This document shows positions 1 to 7,899 of a stretch of 64,000 bases of DNA, one piece after another. A program made the translations under genes and the position numbers. The stretch's first letter is position 1, and every line of letters starts with the position of its first letter. The notes beneath the pieces were generated by a model. It had not been told where the DNA came from. It did not search any database and saw only the letters and a program-made list of their open reading frames with translations. The stretch comes from Nocardioidaceae bacterium (GTDB lineage Bacteria > Actinomycetota > Actinomycetes > Propionibacteriales > Nocardioidaceae). The stretch covers positions 1 through 64,000 of the forward strand of contig JACJWW010000006.1 in NCBI GenBank assembly GCA_020636935.1, written 5' to 3'.

Positions 1-24
1 GTGCGGATCTACAAGTTCATCTAG
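1..24 (+). CDS. possible 3' end of an upstream gene (partial)
   Basis: From base 1 one frame reads seven sense codons (VRIYKFI) and then TAG at 22-24. This could be the tail of a gene that begins before the window. The fragment is too short to identify and the assignment is only a possibility. Confidence 0.25.
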   Translation: MRIYKFI

Positions 25-166
25 CCGCTCTCCTGGGCACCTGGCGCCTAAGCATCTGGCACTGCGAGTGGTCTAGAGCGAGTCTCACCAATCCATCACT
101 GCCCATCCCCATTTGTGGGGTTGGCGAGTTAGCCTCTTGAGTCTGCTGTGTCCTGAAGGGATCCCA

Positions 167-1021
167 ATGAGTCGCATGCCTGCTTTCACCCGCACCTTCG
201 TGGTGGCTTTGTGCTTGGCGCTGAGCGTCGTACTCGCCGCTCCTGGAGCGAGCATGGCGGCAAAGAAGAAGCGTCACCAGCGGGTCGATCCCAACACTTT
301 GCGCGCCTTGTCGTTCCTGGCCCCCAATGTGCCCAAGAGGCAGCTTGAGAAGACGGTCATCAAGCTGGCTCGCAAGGCCAAGGTCAAGCCCAATCGCGCC
401 GGCAAGGCGCTGCTGGGCAGCTTGACCCGGGCCGGCAACAAGAAGCAGATCTCCAAGCGCAGGGCGATCAAGCCACGGGCTGCAGCCACTGCACGGATGG
501 CCGGACAGTTCGCCACCTTGCCACCTGCGGAAAATATCGGCGACATCTTCTACTCCCCCAACAGCTTCTTGTTTGTGGTCTACGGCCACTCCGGCATCTA
601 CTCCTCACCCGACACGATCGTTGAGTCTCCTGGGCCACCGATGGTGGCTCGCGAGATCGATCGCACCGTGGCCAATGTCTTCCCAGGCACCCAGATCGCC
701 AAGATCGTTGATGCCAACGGCAATCTGATCCCCCTTGCTCAGCGTCAAGGTGCGGTCGACTGGGCCAAGAGCCGGCTCGGCGATGTCTATTCATGGAATT
801 GGTTTGACACCCGCCGCATCGTTAGCGGCCCGGTCGGCACGCCAGCAAATGCCCAGAACTGCAGCCAGCTGATCTGGGCGGCGTACATGACCCAAGGCAT
901 CGACCTCGATGACATCGATTGGGGCCCGCCGGGCACACTATTGGGATGGATCGACCAGATGTTCGTGCTCCCCTACGAGATGACGATCAGCAAGCACGCC
1001 AAGATCTACCAAACCATTTGA
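167..1021 (+). CDS. secreted NlpC/P60-type (permuted papain-like) cysteine hydrolase
   Basis: The ATG at 167 follows a GAAGGG ribosome site six bases upstream and gives 284 residues. The N-terminus is a signal peptide (hydrophobic stretch about residues 9-27, then AAPGASMAA). A basic lysine/arginine-rich segment follows. The C-terminal half has the motif order of permuted NlpC/P60 (YiiX-like) enzymes: a histidine in GHSGIY near residue 143 comes before a cysteine in NCSQLIWAAY near residue 235. I infer an extracellular or cell-wall hydrolase, either an amidase or a peptidase; the substrate is unknown. The stop codon overlaps the TTG start of the next gene, so the two are probably translated together. 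Confidence 0.75.
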   Translation: MSRMPAFTRTFVVALCLALSVVLAAPGASMAAKKKRHQRVDPNTLRALSFLAPNVPKRQLEKTVIKLARKAKVKPNRAGKALLGSLTRAGNKKQISKRRAIKPRAAATARMAGQFATLPPAENIGDIFYSPNSFLFVVYGHSGIYSSPDTIVESPGPPMVAREIDRTVANVFPGTQIAKIVDANGNLIPLAQRQGAVDWAKSRLGDVYSWNWFDTRRIVSGPVGTPANAQNCSQLIWAAYMTQGIDLDDIDWGPPGTLLGWIDQMFVLPYEMTISKHAKIYQTI

Positions 1022-2241
1022 TCCGTTCCATTGCCCTGGGGCTGACGGTCCTGCTGCTCGTGGCTGGCTGCGGTCAGGCAGACAAGGGCAACACACCGAA
1101 GGCACCCAAAGCTGCTACACCCTCGGGTTGGTCTGAGCTGACCAAGCCCGGATTCACCGATGACTATGTGGCGGCCGCGTTCTTCTCCCGCGACAGCACC
1201 GCAGCGATGGCCACCGATGACGCCTACTTGGCATTCATCAAATCATCGGGGGCAGTGAAGATGGAGAAGGTCGCGCCGATCCAGAATGGGATTTTGCGCA
1301 GCCGTGGGCAGGCCCTGGGCTTCGACAGCGAGAAGGACACCTTCTTGATCGACGGCTCGAAGAGCAACGCCATCCGTCGCGGCGAAAAGAATGTGCCGAC
1401 CGGGCACTGGGCATCCTTCACCAACTCGGGCTGGGATGTGAGCGTGCTCAACGTAGGCCGACTCAGCGACGGCTATCTCACCGAGGTCTTTGCTCATAAC
1501 GGCTCGCGCTTGGTGCGCAACGAGATCCGTGATGTGCCCGGCGCCACCGGCATCAGCGGTGACAACCTCTACTTGATGAGCTCAGGCAGCAGCAATACCG
1601 ACGGCACGATCTCGCTCTACCAAACGGATGTGACGAAACAAGACTCCACAAAGCAGGTCTTGGAGTTTCGCGCCGTTCCTGACCCAACCAAGGGTGCATA
1701 TTCTTCGATCAGTGGTTTGCAGATCGTCGATTCCGCAGCGTGGTTCACCTACTACGTCACCCCGATCGCGGCCGATGGCGCCTACCTGACCAAGAAGCGC
1801 ACTTTGCATCTGGGTCGGATTGATCTCAGCACCAAGAAGTTCACCGAACGCCTCCTGTCACAGCAGCCCTACTTGTTGGTCGATGGACCCAAGGGCGTCG
1901 TGCCGGTGTCGGTCGCCGGCCTCGACGGGCACCTGTACGACGGGCAGATGTACACCATCAACACCGCCGGCCAGATCATGGCAATCGACCTGGAGCGGGC
2001 CACCACGGCCAATCTCGGCAAGGTCAGTGAGTTCACCCGCAATTCCTTCCGGGTGATGGCCTCATGGCGCGATGATCAGCTCACCTTGCTGTCGATCGAT
2101 GGCCGCGGCGGCGCCAAACTCGAAACCTATTCCTTGAAGGATGGTTCCAGTGTGTCGACAATCGATGTTCCGGAGTTGGGCAGTTGGTATGCCAACAACT
2201 TCTCGACCCTCCCCTGGTCAGTGACCACCTTGGGCAATTGA
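1018..2241 (+). CDS. lipoprotein of unknown function
   Basis: This frame is open from before 1018. The best start is the TTG at 1018-1020, because it begins a clean lipoprotein signal (hydrophobic stretch ending LLVAGC, then GQADKGN) and overlaps the upstream TGA as TTGA. The mature protein of about 385 residues is rich in beta-type segments with recurring short hydrophobic strands, which would fit a propeller-like fold, but I recognise no family. It is probably anchored to the outer face of the membrane and works with the hydrolase before it. An ATG start at 919 would place the signal sequence internally and is less likely. Confidence 0.7.
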   Translation: MIRSIALGLTVLLLVAGCGQADKGNTPKAPKAATPSGWSELTKPGFTDDYVAAAFFSRDSTAAMATDDAYLAFIKSSGAVKMEKVAPIQNGILRSRGQALGFDSEKDTFLIDGSKSNAIRRGEKNVPTGHWASFTNSGWDVSVLNVGRLSDGYLTEVFAHNGSRLVRNEIRDVPGATGISGDNLYLMSSGSSNTDGTISLYQTDVTKQDSTKQVLEFRAVPDPTKGAYSSISGLQIVDSAAWFTYYVTPIAADGAYLTKKRTLHLGRIDLSTKKFTERLLSQQPYLLVDGPKGVVPVSVAGLDGHLYDGQMYTINTAGQIMAIDLERATTANLGKVSEFTRNSFRVMASWRDDQLTLLSIDGRGGAKLETYSLKDGSSVSTIDVPELGSWYANNFSTLPWSVTTLGN

Positions 2242-2256
2242 GGGCGAGCGCCCAGG

Positions 2257-3003
2257 CTAGGGCATCGGCACGTACGGCGAACGCCCGATGATCGCAGTCA
2301 CCACAAGGCCAGTGATCGTCATGGCCAGCATGATCCCCGCCAGTACGACGAGCTGGAACTGCGCCGCCTCCAGCGGGCTTGCGCCTCCCATGATCGCGCC
2401 CACGAAGGCTCCCGGCAGGGTGACCAATCCGGTGGCCTTGGTCTGATCGAGCGATGGGATCAGCGCTTCTTTGATCGCCAGTGCGCCGAAGTCCCTGTAT
2501 GCACGCTGTGGAGTGGCCCCCAAGGCCAGCCAACCTTCGACCTGGTCGCGTCTGTCGAGCGCCAGTCGCCCGAAGTTGCGCCCGGTCAAGGTGACCATGC
2601 TCATTGAGTTGCCGATCACGATGCCAGCAACCGCAATCAGATAGCGCACGTTGGTATCCATCAGGCCGAGCGCAAACACCGCGCCGATGCTCAAGCCAGC
2701 TCCAGCCAGCACCCCGGTCACAGCCGCACGGCGTCCGTGATGCAACTCAGCGACCCGGCGTGCCGATGTCCACGATGCGGTGGAGAACATCAACACGATG
2801 AAGGCGATCACCAACCAGGGAGTCTTGAACACCCCCGCAAGCAAGATCGCAATCACGGCAAGTTGCGCGCTTGCCCGCACGATCGCGATGAGTGGCTGCC
2901 ACCCCAAGCCCACGTTGCGCCAACGCAACAGCATCACGGTCACGGCGGCCACGGGCACCAGCCCGAGTCCGAACCATCCCAAGTCGATCAACTCTCGGCT
3001 CAC
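2257..3003 (-). CDS. fetB: FetB-like (UPF0014) ABC transporter permease
   Basis: The protein has 248 residues, about six or seven membrane segments, and the family hallmark GIVIGNSMSMVTLTGRN in the middle, followed by a RRDQVEGWLALGATP stretch. In E. coli, FetB pairs with the ATPase FetA in iron export and oxidative stress resistance. No FetA-type ATPase gene lies next to it here, so the partner must be elsewhere or the protein works differently. The GTG start at 3001-3003 has a TAGGCT hexamer exactly six bases upstream and no Shine-Dalgarno, so the mRNA is probably leaderless and separate from the cimA operon before it. Confidence 0.85.
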   Translation of the reverse strand: MSRELIDLGWFGLGLVPVAAVTVMLLRWRNVGLGWQPLIAIVRASAQLAVIAILLAGVFKTPWLVIAFIVLMFSTASWTSARRVAELHHGRRAAVTGVLAGAGLSIGAVFALGLMDTNVRYLIAVAGIVIGNSMSMVTLTGRNFGRLALDRRDQVEGWLALGATPQRAYRDFGALAIKEALIPSLDQTKATGLVTLPGAFVGAIMGGASPLEAAQFQLVVLAGIMLAMTITGLVVTAIIGRSPYVPMP

Positions 3004-3009
3004 GAGCCA

Positions 3010-3015
3010 AGCCTA
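3010..3015 (-). promoter_or_regulatory. -10 hexamer of a leaderless promoter for the FetB-like gene
   Basis: TAGGCT on the minus strand matches TANNNT and lies six bases before the GTG start. No recognisable -35 box was seen. Confidence 0.5.
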
Positions 3016-3031
3016 GGAGGCCGAGTACCTC

Positions 3032-4630
3032 TCAGATGTGATGGCGGCGCAGGCCGAAGGTCAAGGCATCGGTCAAGGCCATCCAAGAAGCTTCGATCAC
3101 GTTGTGCCCGACCCCGACGGTCACCCATGAGCTTTGCCCGTCTGAGGTCTCGATCAGCACCCGAGTGACGGCATCGGTGCCATGCTCGGCGTCGAGGATG
3201 CGCACCTTGTAGTCGATCAGCTCAAACTTGACCAACTCTGGATAGAGCACGGAAATCGCATCACGCAAAGCATGGTCAAGCGCGTTGACCGGACCATTGC
3301 CCTCACCAGTGGTCACTGTGCGGGCCCCACCAGCACGCAGTTTGACGGTGGCCTCGGAGACCGCCTCATCACCTGGGCTGGTCTCGGTGATCACCCGCCA
3401 AGACTCCACTTCGAAGTACGACGGCCGCGCCCCCTCGGTCTCTTCGAGAAGGAGCAACTCAAATGAGGCATCTGCCGCCTCAAAGGTGTAACCCTTGGCC
3501 TCCAAGTGCTTGACCCGGTCGGTGATCCGCTGGATCTGATCCTTGGACAGCTCAAAGCCGAGCTCACGGCCCTTGAGCTCGATTGATGCCCGCCCGGCCA
3601 TGTCGGAGACCAACAAACGCATGTCATTGCCGACTTCCACCGGGTCAAGGTGCTGATAGAGATTTGGGTCGACCTTGATCGCGCTGGCGTGCAGGCCTGC
3701 CTTGTGGGCAAAGGCGCTGGCGCCCACATAGGGTTGGCGCGAGGCTGGCGGCACATTGGTCACCTCGGCAACAGCATGGGCCACCCGGGTCGACTCGCGC
3801 AGCAGCCCTTGAGGCAGGACCCGATGATCGAGCTTGAGCTCGAGGTTGGCGACCACCGAGATCAGGTCGGCATTGCCGGTGCGTTCGCCGTAGCCATTGA
3901 TGCAGCCCTGCACGTGGCTAGCGCCACCTTCGATCGCAGCGATGCTATTGGCCACGGCACAGCCGGTGTCATTGTGGGCATGGATGCCCACTCGCCCACC
4001 GGTCGCCTGGGCCACATCACCAACCACGTCGGTGACCCAGTTGGGCAGCATCCCGCCGTTGGTGTCACAAAGCGCGACCACGTCTGCCCCGGCTTCGTGG
4101 GCCACGCGGAGTACTTCGATCGCGTAGTCGCGATCCAAGCGATAGCCATCGAAGAAATGCTCGGCATCCAAAAAGACGCGTTGGCCGTGCTCACGCAAGT
4201 GACTGACGGTGTCGCGCACCATCTCGAGGTTTTCGGCCAGGGTCGTGCGCAGGGCCTTCTCGACATGACCGACATGCGACTTCGCCACCAAGGTGACCAC
4301 GCCAGCACCCGACTCGCGCAAGGCGGCGACCAACTGATCGTCGGCAGCCTTCACACCGGCTCGACGAGTGGCGCCAAAGGCGGCGAGTTGGGCGTGCTTG
4401 AGGTGCAACTCTTCCTTGGCCCGACGGAAAAACTCGGTGTCCTTGGGGTTTGCTCCGGGCCAACCGCCCTCGATGAAGCCCACCCCGAGCCCATCAATAT
4501 GTCGTGCGATCGCCAACTTGTCGGCGACCGAGAGGTTGAGCCCCTCCTGCTGGGCACCATCACGAAGGGTGGTGTCGTAGACGTGGAATTGGTCGGGTAC
4601 GGCGGCCGGAGGCGGCTTCACTTCACTCAT
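3032..4630 (-). CDS. cimA: (R)-citramalate synthase
   Basis: CimA condenses pyruvate and acetyl-CoA to citramalate, the threonine-independent entry to isoleucine synthesis. The 532-residue length suits the CimA/LeuA-like family. The N-terminal TIM barrel starts with YDTTLRDGAQQEG and carries HNDTGCAVANS, the metal-binding region. The linker has the GLHASAIKVDPNLY motif, and a C-terminal LeuA-type regulatory (dimer) domain, residues about 400-530, would allow feedback control. It is the last gene after leuB and ilvE, one base from ilvE, so it is co-transcribed. A 2-isopropylmalate synthase (leuA) is less likely because the sequence resembles the actinobacterial CimA branch. Confidence 0.93.
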   Translation of the reverse strand: MSEVKPPPAAVPDQFHVYDTTLRDGAQQEGLNLSVADKLAIARHIDGLGVGFIEGGWPGANPKDTEFFRRAKEELHLKHAQLAAFGATRRAGVKAADDQLVAALRESGAGVVTLVAKSHVGHVEKALRTTLAENLEMVRDTVSHLREHGQRVFLDAEHFFDGYRLDRDYAIEVLRVAHEAGADVVALCDTNGGMLPNWVTDVVGDVAQATGGRVGIHAHNDTGCAVANSIAAIEGGASHVQGCINGYGERTGNADLISVVANLELKLDHRVLPQGLLRESTRVAHAVAEVTNVPPASRQPYVGASAFAHKAGLHASAIKVDPNLYQHLDPVEVGNDMRLLVSDMAGRASIELKGRELGFELSKDQIQRITDRVKHLEAKGYTFEAADASFELLLLEETEGARPSYFEVESWRVITETSPGDEAVSEATVKLRAGGARTVTTGEGNGPVNALDHALRDAISVLYPELVKFELIDYKVRILDAEHGTDAVTRVLIETSDGQSSWVTVGVGHNVIEASWMALTDALTFGLRRHHI

Positions 4631-4631
4631 C

Positions 4632-5714
4632 TCAACAAACCTGGCGAGTCCAGCCGAAGTTGTCGGCGCTACGCCCGTACTGAATGTCGACCAAAGCCTG
4701 ACGCAACTCCATGGTCAGCTTGCCTGGCTCTGTGCCCATGGTGACCTCACCACCAGTCCACTTGAGCTTGCCAACCGGTGTGATCACAGCGGCCGTGCCG
4801 CAGGCGAAAACTTCGACCAGCGAGCCGCTTGCAGCGTCTTGTTGCCATTCGGAGATCTCGTAGTGGCGCTCCTCAACCTGGTGGCCACGCACCTCGGCGA
4901 GCTTGATCACCGCAGATCGGGTGACGCCTTCCAAGATGGTGCCCAGGGCTGGGGTGACGATGCGACCATCGTCGTACACGAAGAACATGTTCATGCCACC
5001 GAGCTCTTCGACAAAGCGCCCTTCGGCGCAGTCCAAGAAGACCACCTGGTCGCAGCCTTGGTCCATGCCGGCCTTTTGGGCCACCAGGGAACTGGCGTAA
5101 TTGCCGCCAGTCTTGGCAGCACCCATGCCACCTCGACCAGCACGGGTGTAGTCATCGGACAACCACAAGGTGAGCGGCTTGATGCCACCTGCGAAATAGG
5201 GCCCAGCGGGCGACAAGATCACGCTGAAGGTGACGTGATGGGCCGGGCGCACCCCCAAGAAGGCCTCGCTGGCAAACATGAAGGGCCGCACATAGAGGCT
5301 CTCCTCGTTGGTGGCGTCGGGCACCCATCGTTGATCGACCTTGATCAAGGCATCCACTGCCTGGTTGAAATCGGCAGGGTCGAGCACTGGCAGCGCCAAG
5401 CGTTGGGCCGAGCGCACCATGCGCTCAGCATTGGCCTGGTCACGGAAGGTCCACACCGAGCCATCCGCATGCCGAAAAGCCTTCAGCCCCTCGAAGACTT
5501 CTTGGGCGTAGTGCAGCACCGCAGCCGCCGGGTCGAGGGTGAACGGACCATAAGGCTGGATCCTGGCTCGGTGCCAGCCAGACTCAGGAGTCCACTCAGC
5601 CACGAACATGTGGTCAGTGAAGTGCTTGCCAAATCCGGGGTCGGCCAAGATCTGGGCGACCTCTTGGTCGCTGCGGGCAGCAGCGTTTTGTTGGATCTGG
5701 ATGTCAAGACTCAT
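4632..5714 (-). CDS. ilvE: branched-chain amino acid aminotransferase
   Basis: IlvE is a PLP enzyme of fold type IV that makes the last step of valine, leucine and isoleucine synthesis, with glutamate as amino donor. The PLP lysine lies in GAAKTGGNYASS and the phosphate-binding turn in FACGTAAVITPVG. The 360-residue length is normal. It sits between leuB (20-base gap) and cimA (one base). A TAGCGT hexamer lies six bases before the ATG, so this gene may also start its own leaderless mRNA in addition to read-through from leuB. Confidence 0.96.
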   Translation of the reverse strand: MSLDIQIQQNAAARSDQEVAQILADPGFGKHFTDHMFVAEWTPESGWHRARIQPYGPFTLDPAAAVLHYAQEVFEGLKAFRHADGSVWTFRDQANAERMVRSAQRLALPVLDPADFNQAVDALIKVDQRWVPDATNEESLYVRPFMFASEAFLGVRPAHHVTFSVILSPAGPYFAGGIKPLTLWLSDDYTRAGRGGMGAAKTGGNYASSLVAQKAGMDQGCDQVVFLDCAEGRFVEELGGMNMFFVYDDGRIVTPALGTILEGVTRSAVIKLAEVRGHQVEERHYEISEWQQDAASGSLVEVFACGTAAVITPVGKLKWTGGEVTMGTEPGKLTMELRQALVDIQYGRSADNFGWTRQVC

Positions 5715-5720
5715 GCGCTC

Positions 5721-5726
5721 ACGCTA
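5721..5726 (-). promoter_or_regulatory. possible -10 hexamer of a leaderless promoter for ilvE
   Basis: TAGCGT (TANNNT) on the minus strand, six bases before the ilvE ATG. It lies in the short leuB-ilvE gap, so it would be an internal operon promoter. Confidence 0.4.
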
Positions 5727-5734
5727 TCTAACGT

Positions 5735-6823
5735 CTAGTTGGTTGACTCCGCCACGCGCGCGGCGATCGCGTCGCCGACCTCAGCCGTGGACCGCTTTTC
5801 GCCCGGCTGGCGTGCAGCCAGATCAGCGATCACGCAATCCTCAACCTTCTTGGCAGCTGCTTCCATGCCCAAGTGGTCGAGCATGAGCGCCGTAGACAAG
5901 ATGGCTGCGGTGGGGTCGGCGATGCCCTGGCCAGCGATGTCTGGAGCCGAGCCATGGACCGGCTCAAACATCGACGGCGCGGTGCGGTCTGGATTGATAT
6001 TGCCGCTGGCTGCCAGGCCGATGCCTCCGGTGATGGCAGCAGCGAGGTCGGTGATGATGTCGCCGAAGAGGTTGTCGGTGACGATCACGTCGAAGCGAGC
6101 CGGGTCGGTGACCATGAAGATCGTGGCTGCGTCGATGTGCATGTAGTCGACGGTGACCTCCGGATGCTCCTTGGCCACCTCCTGCACCAGACGCCACCAG
6201 ACCGCGCCTGCATTGACCAGCACATTGGTCTTGTGCACCAAGGTCAACTTCTTGCGTCGCTTCTCGGCACGGCGGAAGGCATCACGTACGACGCGCTCGA
6301 CACCGAAGGCGGTGTTGACCGATACCTCGGTGGCGATCTCGTGCGGCGTACCAACGCGCAGGGCACCGCCATTGCCGGTGTATGGCCCCTCAGTGCCCTC
6401 GCGTACGACGACGAACTCCACCTCACCAGGATCGGCCAGTGGTGAAGCAGCGCCGGGGAAGATCCGACTCGGACGCAGGTTGACGTAGTGATCGAGCTCG
6501 AAGCGCAACCTCAGCAACAGGCCGCGCTCGAGGATGCCGGGGGGCAGGTTGGGGTCGTTGGGCTTGCCGCCAACCGCTCCGAGCATGATCGCGTCTTGGT
6601 CGCGGATCTCGGCCAAGACCGACTCGGGCAGGACGTCCTTGGTGCGCAGATAGTTTTCGGCACCCAGGTCGTAGTGGGTCTGCTCGAACTTCACGCCGGT
6701 GGGCGTGGCGACGTCGAGCACCTTCAAGGCTTCTGCGGTCACTTCAGTGCCGATGCCGTCGCCGGGGATGACGGCGAGTTTGATCGGACCGGACACAGCA
6801 GAGTTGGCGGTAGTTTCAGGCAT
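5735..6823 (-). CDS. leuB: 3-isopropylmalate dehydrogenase
   Basis: LeuB oxidises and decarboxylates 3-isopropylmalate in leucine synthesis and, in the citramalate route, acts on the methylmalate analogue. The signature VTDNLFGDIITDLAAAITGG is present, as is the cofactor-binding FEPVHGSAPDIAGQG. The protein has 362 residues, normal for the actinobacterial form. It is followed by ilvE and cimA. Upstream lies a 41-codon small ORF, and a TAGCCT hexamer six bases before the leuB ATG overlaps the stop codon of that small ORF, which suggests a separate leaderless start for leuB. Confidence 0.96.
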   Translation of the reverse strand: MPETTANSAVSGPIKLAVIPGDGIGTEVTAEALKVLDVATPTGVKFEQTHYDLGAENYLRTKDVLPESVLAEIRDQDAIMLGAVGGKPNDPNLPPGILERGLLLRLRFELDHYVNLRPSRIFPGAASPLADPGEVEFVVVREGTEGPYTGNGGALRVGTPHEIATEVSVNTAFGVERVVRDAFRRAEKRRKKLTLVHKTNVLVNAGAVWWRLVQEVAKEHPEVTVDYMHIDAATIFMVTDPARFDVIVTDNLFGDIITDLAAAITGGIGLAASGNINPDRTAPSMFEPVHGSAPDIAGQGIADPTAAILSTALMLDHLGMEAAAKKVEDCVIADLAARQPGEKRSTAEVGDAIAARVAESTN

Positions 6824-6829
6824 GCATGC

Positions 6830-6835
6830 AGGCTA
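6830..6835 (-). promoter_or_regulatory. possible -10 hexamer of a leaderless promoter for leuB
   Basis: TAGCCT on the minus strand, six bases before the leuB ATG. Its first three bases are the TAG stop codon of the upstream small ORF. Confidence 0.4.
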
Positions 6836-6958
6836 GTTGTCGTCGGGGCGGTGCGCGTCGCTGTCTCGCATAACAAGCGCCGTGGCCAACGCCTGCGCGG
6901 TGGGGCTTTCGGGATCATGCTTGGCCGGACCCCATTCGGCCGGATAGAAGTCATACAT
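6833..6958 (-). CDS. small 41-residue protein upstream of leuB
   Basis: ATG at 6956-6958 is preceded by a consensus AAGGAG seven bases upstream, one of the strongest ribosome sites in the window. The product starts MYDFYPAEWGP and is acidic and polar, with no signal peptide and no run of branched-chain residues. It is therefore not an obvious attenuator peptide. Its stop is nine bases before leuB. The same frame stays open upstream to 7171, but only this start has a ribosome site. I do not recognise the family; a small conserved protein of the leuB operon is my inference. Confidence 0.55.
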   Translation of the reverse strand: MYDFYPAEWGPAKHDPESPTAQALATALVMRDSDAHRPDDN

Positions 6959-7301
6959 CTTGGTGCTCCTTGCATTGAGTTGGATTGGTGCCAACTCCGC
7001 GAAGGAGGACTCATCTGCTGCCCAAGGATCGCCCGGACGGGGACCTGAGTCGGGAGGTTCTGAAGGTGGGAACTTCGCTGCTCGCCTCGCGGAGTGATGG
7101 GCCAAATGGCGGGAACGCCGAAACTCCGCGGCGAGGTGGCCTATCTGATCGAGGCCCCGCCACGGCGGCAAATGAGTACGAAGTTCTTCCGCATAGCTCT
7201 TTCAAGATACGCCTGTTGTCCAAAGAACACAGGCTTTTCTCCCATGACATCCCGCATCCTGAGACTTATCGGGCAGTTCTGTGCGAGACACTGCAATTTG
7301 C
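6959..7301. other. divergent intergenic region with strong secondary structure
   Basis: This 355-base gap separates the leuB operon (minus) from a methyltransferase gene (plus). The core is an inverted repeat with arms near 7080-7095 (CTCGCCTCGCGGAGT) and near 7124-7136 (ACTCCGCGGCGAG), which pair over about 13 bases with one bulge. An inner GGCG-GGAA-CGCC stem-loop lies between the arms. Nearer the small ORF the minus strand holds a CTCC-TTCGC-GGAG hairpin and a GTTGG-N7-CCAAC hairpin just before its AAGGAG. I match it to no known riboswitch; no leader peptide rich in Leu, Ile or Val was found. Confidence 0.45.
6966..6971 (-). promoter_or_regulatory. strong ribosome binding site of the small ORF before leuB
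   Basis: AAGGAG on the minus strand with seven bases to the ATG. It decides the start of the 41-residue ORF. Confidence 0.6.
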
Positions 7302-7307
7302 CAGACT
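7302..7307 (+). promoter_or_regulatory. possible -10 hexamer for the methyltransferase gene
   Basis: CAGACT lies six bases before the ATG at 7314. It departs from TANNNT at the first base, so the call is weak, but there is no Shine-Dalgarno either. Confidence 0.3.
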
Positions 7308-7313
7308 GCACCC

Positions 7314-7880
7314 ATGTCAGCGCCGCCCGAGTTGCCCGAGATCGTCGCACGGGCCTTCACCGTTTCACGTCGCGCTGGCTACGTGTCCTTCTGCCGCAAT
7401 GAGACCGGACGCCTCTTGGCGACCTTGGCTGCCACTCGCCAAGGCACCATGGCTGAGTTCGGCACCGGTTGTGGGGTCGGCACCGCGTGGTTGCGCTCGG
7501 GGGCCCGGCCCGGCACGAAGATCCTCACCGCCGAGCGCGATGAGAAATTGGCTGGTGCGGCCACTGAGATCTTCACCGACGACCCCCAAGTCGAGGTGCT
7601 CACCGCAGATTGGTCCACCTTGCGCGACAAGGGCCCCTTCTCACTGCTCTTCCTGGATCCCTCTGCCCCTGAAGACGCCCACGTCGACGCGGTAGCCGAT
7701 CTCGTGGAGCCGGGCGGGATCGTCGTACTCGATGACTTCGAGCCCTGTCAGATGTGGCCACCGATCTCGTTTGGTCGAGTCGACACCCTGCGGGAAGCTT
7801 GGTTGACCGACGAACGCTTTGTCGCCGTCGAGGTGATGGTGGCACCGGATGCCGCTGCCGTGATAGCAACGAGATTGTGA
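7314..7880 (+). CDS. SAM-dependent O-methyltransferase-like protein
   Basis: The 188-residue protein is a class I (Rossmann-type) methyltransferase. Motif I is AEFGTGCGVGTAWL near residue 48, the acidic end of strand 2 is in LTAERDE, and a LLFLDPSAPED strand follows. It most resembles small family 3 O-methyltransferases; the substrate is not predictable. The ATG at 7314 is chosen because homologous sequence begins there. It is followed 19 bases later by a VOC-family gene and the two may form a unit. Confidence 0.7.
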   Translation: MSAPPELPEIVARAFTVSRRAGYVSFCRNETGRLLATLAATRQGTMAEFGTGCGVGTAWLRSGARPGTKILTAERDEKLAGAATEIFTDDPQVEVLTADWSTLRDKGPFSLLFLDPSAPEDAHVDAVADLVEPGGIVVLDDFEPCQMWPPISFGRVDTLREAWLTDERFVAVEVMVAPDAAAVIATRL

Positions 7881-7899
7881 GAGCAGTCCAGGAGGGATC

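Noticed and set aside
107..120. CCCCA-TTTG-TGGGG hairpin before the first gene
   Set aside because: The five-base stem has no T-run and a weak position; too little to call a terminator.
3650..4744. Open frame of 364 codons on the plus strand
   Set aside because: It lies antisense to cimA, which has full family motifs. Composition is that of a shadow frame.
7063..7080. T-box-like AGGTGGGAAC on the plus strand
   Set aside because: The core departs from the T-box consensus, and the downstream plus-strand gene is a methyltransferase, not an amino acid gene.
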